Positions 9,574-21,099 of a stretch of 64,000 bases of DNA are shown here, piece after piece (position 1 is the stretch's first letter; each line of letters begins with the position of its first letter). The DNA is taken from the NCBI GenBank assembly GCA_961205875.1, contig OY540809.1:30020267-30084266 (forward strand), read 5' to 3'. This DNA comes from Sialis fuliginosa. Its lineage: Eukaryota; Arthropoda; Insecta; Megaloptera; Sialidae. Below the pieces are notes generated by a model. The model did no database searches, was not told the origin of the DNA, and saw nothing but the letters and a program-made list of their open reading frames with translations. The position numbers and the translations under genes were made by a program.

Positions 9574-12500
9574 ATGATGTTGTATTTCAGTTTACGTTTC
9601 TTTAGAACGATTTCTAATATTGGCGCAAGACGATTATTACATAAACATATTTTGAAAATGGAAAATGCATATTTTCAACATCTTGATGGATCAGATTCCT
9701 TTGAAATGATTTTTAAGTTAAAAAATCCCACATTGAAAATAGACAGAACTTTTAATTTTAAACGAAAAATTGAAGAAACAGTAGAAACATTTTTGGGTCG
9801 AGTTTCAGTTAATGTAGATAAAATACTTTCCAAGAAAAATAAAAAGAAAAAAGGTGAAAGTGAAAATACAAATGAAACACCTGAACTGTCTATAGGTTTA
9901 TATGAAAATGATAAACCAATTGATACAAGTACATCTTGTAAAAACGTTTTTATAAATGGAAAGAATATAAATTTAAAAATTCTCGATAACACTTTTAAAA
10001 TAATAATTAATTCACCGTGGATTAATAAATTATGTTTACCTTCATCGATATTAGCTGGGTTTCCTGTGTATCCAACTAAATTTGATGCTATTTTTACAGA
10101 AAAAGATATGAGTAATTTTACTTGGTATAAACATTGTCCTAATACAAAACAATGGCTTGAAGTTGGAAACCGATATTTGTATATTCCAACAACAAATAAT
10201 GTAGGTTGTAAGTTAAAACTTGTGTGTACACCACGAAACCAACTTTCATGTGGTCCAGAAACTGAAATCGAATCTAGTACACCTGTAGAGGCTGGACCAG
10301 GTGAATGTCCATTTGAAACAAGACATAAATTTACTTCAGAAAAATTAAACGGTAACAAGTAAGTTAGTTTATCAAACTTTAATAAGTAAATCGTATAATT
10401 CATATAATATCAGGTATGTTCTGTAATAATGGTTGCATATTTTTTTCAGTTTTAGAGTTGTTACGTACAACATATTAGCTGACTTGTATACCGATTCGGA
10501 TTACACAAGACAGGTTTTATTCCCATATTGTCCACCTTATGTTCTTTCAATGGATTATAGAAAACAGCTTCTACTGAAAGAAATAATTGGTATAATATGT
10601 TCAAGTTAGTTTTAAATTGGAATATTAACTTCATATTTTGTTTTACAGGGTACAATGGTGATATTATATGTTTACAAGAAGTTGATGGAAAAATTTTTGA
10701 CCTAGACTTATCACCTGTTCTTACTCAATTAGACTACAAAGGATGTTTTAGTAAAAAAGCTGGATCAGTTACAGAGGGACTTGGTTGTTTTTATAATTCA
10801 AAACGTTTTCGGGAAATTCATTTTGAAACGATAATTTTTGGCGAACAGCTTGAAACAAATCCAGTGTTTAGTGACATTTGGGATAAAATAAAATTGAATA
10901 AACCATTATGTGAAAGAATCAAACCAAGATCAACAGCATTACAAATAGTAGCATTAGAATCAATTGATAATCATGATCAAATTATATTAGTAGCTAACAT
11001 ACATTTGTATTTCCATCCGGATGCGGATCATGTTAGACTTCTACAGGGAGGACTTGCTATTTGTTATGTTGAACACGTTATTAAAGAATTGAAGCAAAAG
11101 GTACTTGACAATTATTTTCATTCATTTTTATTTTATTAGATTTTACAGGGGTCAAAACTGGTCAGTAAAATCAGTAAAAGTCAGTATTTTCTTACCCGGT
11201 CAGTTGAAGTCAGTTTTTTGGAAAAATGGTCAGTTTTGTCAGTTTTTTTGGGTTTGATACTCAAAGTTTTCACACCGGAGCCCTATTTATCGTGAAAAAA
11301 ATCACTATTTGACTTCAAAATGACACAGTTACCGTGAAAAATATATTCAAATTATAAATGATGTTCTATTTTGTACATAGACATGTAGTACTGGACAGCG
11401 TGATCCGCATTTTAAAATGGTCGTGAAGAAAAGAGAGATGGAGCGGGGTGAAACCATATTCTATCTTTTTCTTACACGCTGCCGTTATGAGCCTAGAAGG
11501 AGATAGAAGCTGTTTTAACCAAGCTCTGTCTCTGTGTCTACTTTCTTACATTCGTAAGATACGGATGGCGCAGTCCATGTCTTTATATCTATGATTTTGT
11601 ATTTGTGTTGTTTATTACCAACTTTTAGAAGATATTTTATGACATAATTGTAACGTATGTATACGTGAACATAATAAACAACATAATCTCACCCTAGCAC
11701 TGGCTATGCCAAGTTTGGTGAGAAAAATTACATACGTAGTGTATGTAAGTTATTCTTGGTCAAAGGTCGCGAAAATCGTTTTTTTACAAATATCTCGTAA
11801 ACTATTGGTTTTACGGCAATTTTAGTTATTATAAAATTTGTTCTTTAGCTAATTTTACATACAAAAAGTCCTGTACACAATTTCCGTAGGACCAATAGTT
11901 CTCGAGATATACGGCTGAGAAAAGTTAAGCGTTGTGATACATTCGATTCGACTCCACCATCTTTACAATACAATGCAAGGCGTGTTTTGTTTTATATCGG
12001 TTCAGATAGTCAGTAAAAGTCAGTTTTTTTAGATTTCTGTGTCAGTAAAATCAGTATTTTTGAACACTGAACTTGTTTCGACTCCTGGCATTTTATAATG
12101 AATATTTTTATATAATTTGTTGAACTTAGTTGTTATTGATTATAATATAGCATAGAAAGTTTGGCTAATATGGAGTGTATGGGTGTCCGCTGTCAGATTT
12201 ATTAATAATCACGTATATAGTTATTCAGAATAGAGTTGATGCTCTTATAATATACATGTTAACTGTACTTGGTTAGGGCAATTTATTGGGGCGAAATCGA
12301 GTTGATTAGTTTTGGGTTGGTTAGTTTTTGTTAATTTAAAAACAAGAATTCAATCTTCGCCACAACAAACTGTTTTAAAATATTCTACCAAATAAAATAA
12401 ACATGATGGTAAAAATGTGCTAGTCACGCATGCGCATCAACTCTATTAAAATTACTATATATGTGATTTTTAACAATTCTGACAGCGGACACTCATTTTT

Positions 12501-12994
12501 TTAACCAAAAGTGTTAATTAGTAATTATCATTTTAGAATATAAACAAAAGAATATCATTAATATTCTGTGGCGATTTTAATAGTACACCTGACTGTGGAA
12601 TATACCGTCTATTTAGAACTGGAAATGCACCTAGTGATTTAATTGATTGGTCTAGTAGTAAGTATTGAAAATTAATAATTAGCTCATGCTTAGTTGTAAA
12701 GGCAGCGTTAACACATCTTACTAATTTTTTTTAGATCCAGAAGAAGTAATTAAAGATTTATCATTAACTCAAAATATTTTAATGGAAAGTGCTTGCGGGA
12801 CACCTAAATATACAAACTATACAGCTGGATTCCGGGATTGTTTAGACTATATTTATTATCAAACTGATTCTTTTGTTGTGACACAAGTTGTACCGTTACC
12901 ATCTGAGGAAGAACTTTCAGCTAATGTAGCTTTACCTAGTGTAGTTTTTCCTTCAGACCACATTGCTCTTATTTCAGATTTAAAATGGACATAA
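9574..12994 (+). CDS. Pde12: 2',5'-phosphodiesterase 12, mitochondrial (EEP family)
   Basis: Five exons: 9574-10358, 10450-10589, 10649-11100, 12537-12657 and 12735-12994, total 585 aa (human PDE12 609). The N-terminus (MMLYFSLRFFRTISNIGARR) is Arg-rich without acids, as expected for a mitochondrial targeting signal. Residues ~40-255 are the family-specific N-terminal region. The exonuclease-endonuclease-phosphatase fold follows, with metal/catalytic motifs YNILAD (268-273), LQEVD (E319), GDFN (D472, N474) and SDH (H575). Known family role: 3'-5' removal of poly(A) from mitochondrial RNAs and cleavage of 2',5'-oligoadenylates. All catalytic motifs are present, so it should be active. Intron 3 (11101-12536) holds a hAT-like element and a MITE. 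AATAAA follows the stop at about 13018. The long antisense frame over exon 1 is a shadow. Confidence 0.94.
11146..12087. mobile_element. non-autonomous hAT-like element in Pde12 intron 3
   Basis: The ends are CAGGGGTCAAAAC and, read inward from the right, CAGGAGTCGAAAC, a hAT-type terminus. Flanking 8-mers are agatttta (11138-11145) and gcatttta (12088-12095), 6 of 8 matching, consistent with a decayed 8-bp duplication. Both subterminal regions contain many copies of GTCAGT/CAGTAAAA, like hAT transposase-binding repeats. No transposase frame. Confidence 0.65.
12166..12494. mobile_element. MITE, same family as 44044-44387
   Basis: The inner terminal repeats are GTCCGCTGTCAGA (left, about 12184) and TCTGACAGCGGAC (right, ending about 12490). 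The adjoining 'atcacgtatatag' and 'agagttgatg' are also inverted. The left terminus (taatatggagtg) matches the 44-kb copy, whereas the right terminus has diverged. Lies in Pde12 intron 3. Confidence 0.6.
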
Positions 12995-13192
12995 CATTTG
13001 TAAATAATTAGAATTGTAAATAAATAAATTTGTTATTTAATTTTTATATATTTTATCAAAACTTTATTTTTTCTTGATAACTGCGTTGATTGAAATAAAA
13101 AAATGATGATAATAATTAGACCTTTAACCTTTCATATCATGTGAAAACATTGAATATTATTACTTTTTGTTTGGATACATTTAACAAAAAGA

Positions 13193-14407
13193 ATGATTTT
13201 GTATTATTTGTTTTTTGTAATTTTGACAGTGGTTGTTTCACAAAAAATTGGAAAAAAATGTGAGTATATTACTGTTTCATCTTGTATGAATATGCCTTAC
13301 AACCGAACGATGTTACCTAATATACGAGGCCATACTAACCAAAATGATGCAGCTGAAGAGTTGAGAAGACTGTCACCGTTAGTTAGCTCAAATTGCCACT
13401 CGGATATACAATTTTTCCTATGTTCAATTTATGTTCCTGAATGTTCACCAACAAGAGAAGAAATGTTTCCATGTCGAAACCTATGTGAAAGGATAAGAAG
13501 CGACTGTGAGCCTTTAATCAACATGTTTGGTTATTCATGGCCTTCTGAAATGGACTGTTCTATATTTCCTGAAACTTCAGATAAATGCATTGATGTTCCT
13601 CAAAAAGATATACATCAACAGTGTCAGCCAATTTCAACGACATTATGTTATCGAGTACCTTACAAACAGACAATAACGCCTAACATTTTGAATCACAAGA
13701 ATCAAGCTCAAGCTTTTTTAGAACTGATCAAATTTGCACCTTTAGTGAAAATTAATTGCAGTTCAGAATTAAGATTGTTCTTATGTTCAGTATACTTTCC
13801 AAAATGCACATCAGAAAAAGGATTACATTGGCCATGTAAAAATCTCTGTTATAAAGTAAAATCAGAATGCACACCATTCTTAGATAAGTACAGAATTTCT
13901 TGGCCATCAAATCTTGATTGCTCCATGTTCCCTGACACGTCTGATATATGTGTAGATGAAACAGAGAATGAAATTTCTACAACTACAATTACACCAATCA
14001 TACAGAACAGGAACCATATAAAGTCGATATTAGATGATAGACGTTGTGAAGCACTAAGGACTCCGGTTTGTAAGCAGTTGCCATATAATCAAACATTGAT
14101 GCCGAATATCCTCAAACATCAGAGTCAAGAACTTGCTTCTTTAGAAATAATGCGGTTTCTTCCGTTAATACAAGTTAATTGTCATCGTGATTTTCAACTG
14201 TTTTTGTGTTCAATATATTTTCCTAAATGTACACCAGAGGGTAAAATATTGCTCCCATGTGAGAGCCTTTGCACAAAAGTTAGAGCTGGGTGTGAGCCGT
14301 TGGTTAATAGTAATGGATATTCGTGGCCTTCACAATTTAAATGTTCAATATTTCCTAATTCATCAGATCATCATTGTATTGAAAGTAATAATGTTATTAC
14401 AGTTTGA
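13193..14407 (+). CDS. secreted protein with three tandem frizzled cysteine-rich domains
   Basis: Intronless 404-aa frame with hydrophobic signal peptide at residues 1-17 (MILYYLFFVILTVVVSQ). Three complete frizzled-type CRDs follow: CRD1 C23-C132, CRD2 C144-C252 and CRD3 C285-C395. Each has the ten spaced cysteines and Fz hallmarks (PYN.T..PN, 'FLCS.Y.P.C', 'PC..LC..V', 'SWPS...CS.FP'). The CRD1-CRD2 linker is 11 residues. The CRD2-CRD3 linker is ~32 residues and Thr-rich (ISTTTITP). There is no transmembrane helix, GPI signal or netrin module. The CRD N-glycan site (YN.T) is kept in CRD1 and CRD3 but is YKQT in CRD2. CRD3 is closest by eye to the CRD of fz, which starts 547 bp downstream on the same strand. 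Known: Fz CRDs bind Wnt lipid. Inferred: an extracellular multivalent Wnt binder, possibly born by duplication of the fz CRD exon. Pde12 ends 198 bp upstream, and AATAAA occurs near 14563. Confidence 0.93.
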   Translation: MILYYLFFVILTVVVSQKIGKKCEYITVSSCMNMPYNRTMLPNIRGHTNQNDAAEELRRLSPLVSSNCHSDIQFFLCSIYVPECSPTREEMFPCRNLCERIRSDCEPLINMFGYSWPSEMDCSIFPETSDKCIDVPQKDIHQQCQPISTTLCYRVPYKQTITPNILNHKNQAQAFLELIKFAPLVKINCSSELRLFLCSVYFPKCTSEKGLHWPCKNLCYKVKSECTPFLDKYRISWPSNLDCSMFPDTSDICVDETENEISTTTITPIIQNRNHIKSILDDRRCEALRTPVCKQLPYNQTLMPNILKHQSQELASLEIMRFLPLIQVNCHRDFQLFLCSIYFPKCTPEGKILLPCESLCTKVRAGCEPLVNSNGYSWPSQFKCSIFPNSSDHHCIESNNVITV

Positions 14408-14930
14408 ATCCTTAGGATAATTTTTTTTTTTTAATGAAATGTAAATTCATTTATATTATTATTATTTATTTATATAGGTAATAGCAAAATAATTTGAAAA
14501 TTATGAATGTATTAATAATATTTTTATTAGTCGGTATGTATAAACTATTGAAATAACAATGTCAATAAATATATAAATTTAAATATTTAGGTGAAATTAA
14601 TACATACACAAATATTTTAATAAATATTAATATGGAATTCAAAAATTCAAAATTATGTATTAAAATAGCAAAGCTACAAACCAAATGTATAGGTATAGTA
14701 TTACAAAAATGTCAACAGGTGGCGCGACAGTCCCAATTTCATTTTATTTATCCTCTCTCTCTCAAATGAAAACATCGCTCTATCCCTTTTATTTACATTC
14801 ATTGTCACAGTGCGTCCATGGTTGTTAACGAGTGAAGTTCTGTGGTTGTGTTTGTGAACTTATAAATATCATTTTGGTGATGATGTAGAGTGGTACGATA
14901 ATTAAATATTCGTTTTTGTAATAACAAAGT
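14408..14930 (+). promoter_or_regulatory. 3' flank of triple-CRD gene and presumed fz promoter / 5' leader
   Basis: The first ~270 bases are very AT-rich and include AATAAA near 14563, suitable for 3'-end formation of the upstream gene. From about 14705 the sequence becomes less AT-rich (cagGTGGCGCGACAG, a CT-rich run at 14750-14765), which probably marks the fz promoter. No TATA box was recognised. The transcription start cannot be fixed. Confidence 0.4.
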
Positions 14931-14951
14931 ATGTGCAAGTTCTTTATGTGA
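14931..14951 (+). promoter_or_regulatory. short upstream ORF in the fz leader
   Basis: ATG at 14931 opens a 6-codon frame (MCKFFM) ending in TGA at 14949-14951, two bases before the fz ATG at 14954 and out of frame with it. If the fz mRNA leader includes it, ribosomes would have to bypass it or re-initiate, which usually lowers translation of the main frame. Confidence 0.45.
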
Positions 14952-14953
14952 CG

Positions 14954-16205
14954 ATGGCTAGCACGGATCGTTTGTATTTGGTCGTGTTGATCGCGTGTGC
15001 TGTGAGTAGTAGTGCGTACTCGCATACCATCGGCAAAGATCACCACACAGATGTTAGAATATCCGAAGAGGATATCTTACCACACCACGGAAGATGCGAG
15101 CCTATCACAATACCCTTCTGTATGGATATACAGTACAACCAAACGATAATGCCCAATATGCTCAAGCATACCAAACAAGACCAGGCAGGTTTAGAAGTGC
15201 ACCAGTTCTTTCCTCTGGTTAAAGTAAAGTGTAGTCCAGATTTACAGTTTTTCTTGTGTTCAGTTTATACCCCAGTGTGTACTATTTTAGAGAAACCAAT
15301 TCCTCCGTGCCAAAGTCTGTGTATAAGTGCTAGAAGAGGATGTGAGGCACTGATGAACAAATTCGGGTTTCCTTGGCCTCCTCAGTTAGAATGTTCAACG
15401 TTCCCAAATCCTCCGGAGATGTGTGTCGGTGATAATACGACCTCGTCTACATCTCCGCCTATTTTACCTGAAGCACCCACGTTAGGTGCTTATCCACCGG
15501 TTAATTTCAACCCCAATCTTCATGGAGTTGATTTTGATGGAAGGTTTCCTAATATGGACAGTGAATTTGGGGCGATTGGTGTTGGTGGAAGAGATTTCGG
15601 ATTTGTTTGTCCTGTACAGTTTAAAGTACCAAAAGGCTTGGACTACTCGTTACGGGTAGGAAATAAAGTAGAAAAAGATTGTGGCGCTCCATGTCATTCG
15701 ATGTTTTTCAGTGAGACCCAGAGAAAATTCGCTAGAATATGGGTCGGTGCTTGGGCTATTATATGTGTAGCCAGTTGCTTGTTTACTGTGATGACATTTA
15801 TGATTGATAAAGAGAGATTCAGGTATCCAGAAAGACCAATTATATTTCTATCTATCTGTTACTTGATGGTCTCTATAGCTTACGTGATAGGCTTTGTAGC
15901 AGGTGATACTATATCTTGTAGGGAGCCATTCCCTCCACCTGTTAAACTAGAAAGAATCAAAATGGTCAGCACGATTACACAAGGCACAAAGAATGAATTT
16001 TGTACAATAATATTTATGTTACTGTACTTCTTTAGTATGGCATCAAGTATTTGGTGGGTTATCCTTACATTGACGTGGTTCTTAGCAGCAGGATTGAAAT
16101 GGGGCCATGAAGCTATTGAAGCTAATTCTCAATATTTTCATCTAGCAGCTTGGGCTGTACCAGCTATCAAAACTGTAGCTATACTTGCCATGGGAAAAGT
16201 CGAAG
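14954..16205 (+). CDS. fz: Frizzled Wnt receptor, first coding exon (partial)
   Basis: Seven-pass Wnt receptor of canonical and planar-polarity signalling. This exon encodes 417 codons plus one base and ends at a GAAG|GTAGGC donor. ATG 14954 has a strong context (acgATGG); the frame is open further upstream but without an ATG. The signal peptide is about residues 1-22. The CRD spans C48-C157 with ten cysteines ([31 protein letters not shown]). A Gly/Pro-rich linker follows, then a second Cys cluster ([18 protein letters not shown]). TM1 is about 262-283, TM2 296-317, TM3 349-377, TM4 395-414. The CRD sequence is closest by recall to insect Fz (Fz1/7 type) rather than Fz2-4. TM5-TM7 and the C-terminal KTxxxW motif were not found in the remaining 47.8 kb. 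The gene therefore continues past a giant intron, or is truncated. Confidence 0.94.
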
Positions 16206-16499
16206 GTAGGCATATTGTTTTATTTTCATTATGTTTTATGTTTACCTAATAATAATCTTATTTCTCTTATTTATGAATTATATTCCTAGAAGGTTAAATT
16301 ACTTTTATAAAACACACTTCTTAATTTTTATAAACATACGATAGTCATATTAGTCATAATGAGATAACCTTTACTTAAAAAAAATAAGATAATATAATAA
16401 TTACAGTTTGAGTTAAAAATAACTTAATTTTTTAACTCTAAAAAGGATTTAAGTACAGATTAAAAGTAACCAATACTATCGATATTAAAAAAAATATTG

Positions 16500-16812
16500 A
16501 TGCCCGGTATTATAAAAAAAATGCTTGAGTGCAAATGAAAATTAGCTTCCAGTTGACGCTATCCGCTAGGTATTAAATATAATGAAATCGTATACATCAT
16601 AATCATGACGCATGCGCGAAGTACAATCAGCGACTTAAAATAAGTGCTGCATGTATACCTCATAAAATGCATAGCATTTACATTATTATACATTTATTAC
16701 CACTGCTTTAAAATATCGAGCAATTTCATAACAATTTGACACTTAGCAGATAGCGTTAGCTGGAAGCTAATTTGCATTTGCACTCAAGCAAATTCTTTAT
16801 AATACCGGGCAT
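16500..16812. mobile_element. 313-bp MITE with ~72-bp inverted repeats
   Basis: Left end ATGCCCGGTATTATAAA, right end TTTATAATACCGGGCAT. The arms extend ~70 bp inward at high identity ('cttgagtgcaaatg', 'aattagcttccag', 'acgctatc.gcta'). No coding frame. A degraded relative lies at 51092-51291. Confidence 0.8.
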
Positions 16813-17818
16813 GACACATTAAAAAAAGCAGATATTTAAAATAAAAGTTAGGTAATTTCACTTTGTAGCTTTTTTTTCTGAATATTCGTTACGTTTTCGG
16901 CACATTGAAATAAAAATATTACCAATCACTGAATATTAAAGAAAACATTTTACAATCGATAAATATCTATCGTATCGAAACCGGTTCAATAAAATCGTTC
17001 GGTTTGCTGTACAAAAAATATGCTGTTGTGTTAAGATTATCATACATATATACACTGTATGAAAGTAACTTTGTTCTCTGCTGCTTATACCAGAGTTGTT
17101 TTGTATTCTAATCATTCACGATGTTCTTTATATCATATTTCTAGGTTTTTTATTTATTTTTATGTAGACCTATAACTTTTATTGACTATTATTCAATCAA
17201 AAGTTCTGAATTAAAAAAAAAAAACAATTGTATCTAGGTTTTTGTGCAAAAGTTGCGTCGTTGATTTTCATTGTCTGTTTCTTCGATTCAATTTTGAAAA
17301 AGTTATTTTATTTAACGTTTGATGAAATATTTATCATGAATTTTTTGACCAGCTAAGCCTTGCCTCTTTAATATAAAATAATTCACTATCTAAAAATGTA
17401 ATGAAGGCATACGTATTATATAAAGAATATAGTCTAGAAGTCTAATTTAACCAAACGCTTTGATTTGTTTTTGTGTAAAAACTGAATAGCTAAAATCCGC
17501 AACGCAGTCATCAATCGTACTCTGGAAATATCTCGGAGTGATTTTGATTAGATTTTGATTCTTTATAATAGGTATCATACATTATTAGAAAAGTATGATA
17601 ATTACTTATGTTCATATCAAACAACAACATAATAATTAACTTTCTTTTGCTTTCTGTAAACAACTGACTAATTTTAATAGTACCTAAATTAATAAAAAAG
17701 GGTGTTGTCACATTAGATGTTGAAGATATTATTTCATAATGTGAGCTTGATCAAAATTTTCAATAAAAAGTAAAAAGAATACAAAAAAGTGGCGTGCATC
17801 ACCTACATAAGTGCACGG
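16813..17818. other. intron backbone, nothing recognised
   Basis: AT-rich intronic DNA with short homopolymer runs. No repeat, exon or RNA gene could be identified. Confidence 0.4.
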
Positions 17819-18068
17819 TTGAAGTGAAACTTATTTTGTTTTTATTAACGTAAAATGATCCATCTTTCTCATACATACTCATCGTTCTCTTACGCATAAC
17901 CGACGTAAAGTGACTTATACGCATGCGCTTTTCATCCATCTTTCTCTTATACATCTACTCACGCATATGCACACTTTCTTTAGCGTTTCATCTTTAAAAC
18001 GTGTCGAATTTTACAATCTGTCGAGGTTGTTCCAATTCGCTAGTCTCGCTAACGAATTTTCACTTCAA
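17819..18068. mobile_element. candidate 250-bp MITE
   Basis: Short inverted termini: TTGAAGTGAAAC at the left and TTTTCACTTCAA at the right. The interior is less AT-rich and contains repeated 'catctttctc' and 'cgcat' motifs. The ends match over only about 10 bases and the target duplication is unclear. Confidence 0.4.
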
Positions 18069-20163
18069 AAATCACAAATTATTCACTGACAGTGAATATA
18101 AAAAACACATCTTTTTATAGAGCATTTTAAAATACATGTTTTATCTATACAAATTATATACAAATTGACCACAACGTACTTTACGTCATGTATTATTAAA
18201 ATAATCTTCAATTGTGTGGATGATGAAAATTATTCAATATATAACTCAATTTAAATGTCGTCAGAGTTAAAGTGAATAATGTGATTTTCTTGTAACTTCG
18301 CACATAGTTTTTATACAAATAAAATTTTTCTGCACTTTTATTTGTGTTTTAATATGTAGTTATGACAAGAAATGATTAATTATCATAATTATTATATAAA
18401 TTATGACTACTTGTTTTATGTCTTTTTGACACGTTTTTCTCGAAAATAATAATTTATTTAATTGTACAATAAATATATTACACATGTGACATGTGTTGTA
18501 TTATTAAATATTTTATTTACTCTATAGTATAGGTAAATTAATTTTACAATCGCACTGGGGTAATGAAACATTCTCCTCCCAAAATAAAAGTTATAAAATT
18601 AAAGAAAATAAATTATAAAAAAATAATGAATACAAATATTATTGCGTGAAACAAAATTTAAATGCCCAAAACTCAAAATGTTATTGCTCAAAAAATGATT
18701 TTTGATGACACACTTAATGTTTAGTATAATGTTCAAAATTCAAAATGTTTTTGCTCAAATACAATATGTTTAATGTTCATGGTATGTAAAATATTGCGGA
18801 CTTAAATACTACTTTAAATATTATAATATAATAATCAAATGGGAGGAGTTTACTAACTTTGTGATAAGCGAAATTGAATGAAAACTGGATGACCACTTCT
18901 GCATTTCACTGTACATTGACGGTAGACTATGAATTATAAAAATTTGGCTTACATTAGATACATACGAAAACATATTTTTTATGATTTGAAAACTCAGACT
19001 ATCTTAGATATAATTTTTTTACATATAAATACAATATATAATTTGACCATTGATTTTATACTCTTTAACCCTTTAGATGCGAGGTGCAGATAAATCCGAA
19101 TCAAGTGCCAGGCGCGGATTTATCCCACGGCCTGTAATAATCACGGCACTTGGGCTACTTTTGTCTCAAATTTTGAGATTCCTTAATTCTGAAGGTGAAT
19201 ATAAATGCAGCACTAACTGACCAATCACACATAAAAAATCGCGATTAAATATTTAACTTTATTTTTCATGGATATTTGGATCATTTCATGACTTTTTTCG
19301 AAATCTTTCATTGAACATATCGTTTCATTGTAAACATTGCATTAATTAATTAAATGTATATTACATTAAAGTACTTTAGACGAGTCACGAATAAAATCTT
19401 TAATAGAGATATATTATAATCGATCCGTCAGATCCAAAGAATGTCTTGATTTATAATTTTTGTTAGACACTAGCATATTTTCTAACTGGTTTTTCTAATA
19501 ATTTTTCTCTCAAAATATTTATCTGATTCGGAGAGGAAACATAAAAACGTAATATTTCTACTGACGTTGTAGGTATTAATTAATTTGTATACACTTATAC
19601 TTACTTACATTTGAAATATGCATCAAAAAATATCTTAAATTGCTGAAATTAATTAAAAAATAATATTTATAACTACGTATATCAGTACTAAATATGTATA
19701 TTATTGTATAGGTATGAAAAATGATATGAAATATAAATGTAAATTTTATTTTTGTACTTATAATTATTATTTGAAATATGAATATATGTGTATGCGTGTG
19801 GTCCTTAGGTTATTTTAATTGAATCGTATAATTACTTGTATCGAATCATTTTAACATATGTGAAAATTATGTTTAAACGTTCATGTATTACATATTTATA
19901 TTTTGCAATACATTAATGCTAAAATATATGAAGATTTGTTAATAACAGCATACAAACTCCTTCATATGTAATAAATAATGAATGTATGTACGTATTTTAT
20001 AGTTACAGTTCTAAAAAATATATAAATTATTTACTACTTGAAATGTTATCAGAAATACGATATCCATTTTGAAAGTTTTCATAACAAAAGTACCGACTTT
20101 ACATCAAAATTATTGAACCGAATTTTTGGGACTAAATAAAAATATATAAAATGTTAAAATAAT
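18069..20163. other. intron backbone, nothing recognised
   Basis: Very AT-rich. A short less AT-rich patch at 19075-19170 contains two copies of 'gcggatttatc' / 'gcagataaatcc' in opposite orientation and may be a repeat remnant. No gene seen. Confidence 0.4.
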
Positions 20164-21099
20164 AAAACGGCCAAGTGCGTGTTGGGCACGCACATGATAG
20201 GTTTCCGTAGTCATTACGATTTATAAACAATAACGATATTTAAATGCAAATATATCGTGACTGAAGGGTTAAAATCAAAAGGTCATATAACATTTTTTGT
20301 TGCATTTTAGGAGACCTATCTAAAGATACCCCACTCAAGTGAGTGAAAAAAAATTTGAGAACAATTTTCAGTCTATGGGAGGGGGTCCAAAATAATTTTG
20401 ACAGTGTTCGTTATAATTTTCAGTGAAATTACTAATTCAAAGCTGAATTTTTTTCAGATTTTTTGAATAGATAGTTTAGAAATTAGGGTGGGGGGGACGC
20501 TCTGATAACGACATTTAAATGCAAATATATCGTGACTGAAGGGTTAAAATCAAAAGATCATTTAACATTTTTTGTTGCATTTTAGGAGACCTATCCAATG
20601 ACATCACATTCAATGGGATATGTGAAAAAAAATTGTGAGTTCATTTTTCAGTCTATGGGAGGGGCGTCCAAAATAATTTTGACAGTGTTCGTTATAATTT
20701 TCAGTGGAAGTACTAATTAAAGGCTACATTCATGAATTTTTTCAGAATTTTTAAATTGAGTTTAGAAATTAGGGTGGAGGGGACGCTTTTATCACGACTT
20801 TGAACGCAAATATATCGTGACTGAAGGGTTAAAATCAAAATGTCATATTGCATTTTTTATTGCATTTTTGGAGAGCTATCTAAAGACTCCCCACTTTTTT
20901 TTTTTTTTTAAATACTTTTCAGTCTATGGAAAGGGGGTCCAAAAAAATTTTTTTTTCAAAAACATTATCATTTCTGTATTTGGGTTATCAGTCTTCGTCT
21001 GTATACCAAATTTCATCTTAATCGGCTTAAAATTTTTGAGGACGGACGGACATGGCGAAACTATAAGGTATCCTAGTTTTCTACGGAAACCTAAAAAAA
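20164..21099 (+). repeat. interspersed repeat (cggccaagtgcg family) with internal ~285-bp tandem units
   Basis: Begins AAAACGGCCAAGTGCG and 'tttccgtagtcattacgatttataaacaa', and ends 'ctacggaaacctaaaaa'. This framing is known from many insect genomes. Inside, a unit starting 'gcaaatatatcgtgactgaagggtt' recurs at about 20246, 20520 and 20806. A second copy with shortened units lies at 42058-42685. No coding capacity was seen, and the class (SINE-like or other) is not resolved. Confidence 0.7.

Noticed and set aside
9675-10403. Long minus-strand frame (242 codons)
   Set aside because: It lies exactly antisense to Pde12 exon 1, which has clear homology and splicing. The reverse frame has no domain.
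14187-14420. Second + strand frame overlapping the third CRD
   Set aside because: Shadow frame of the CRD3 coding sequence; no start context or domain of its own.
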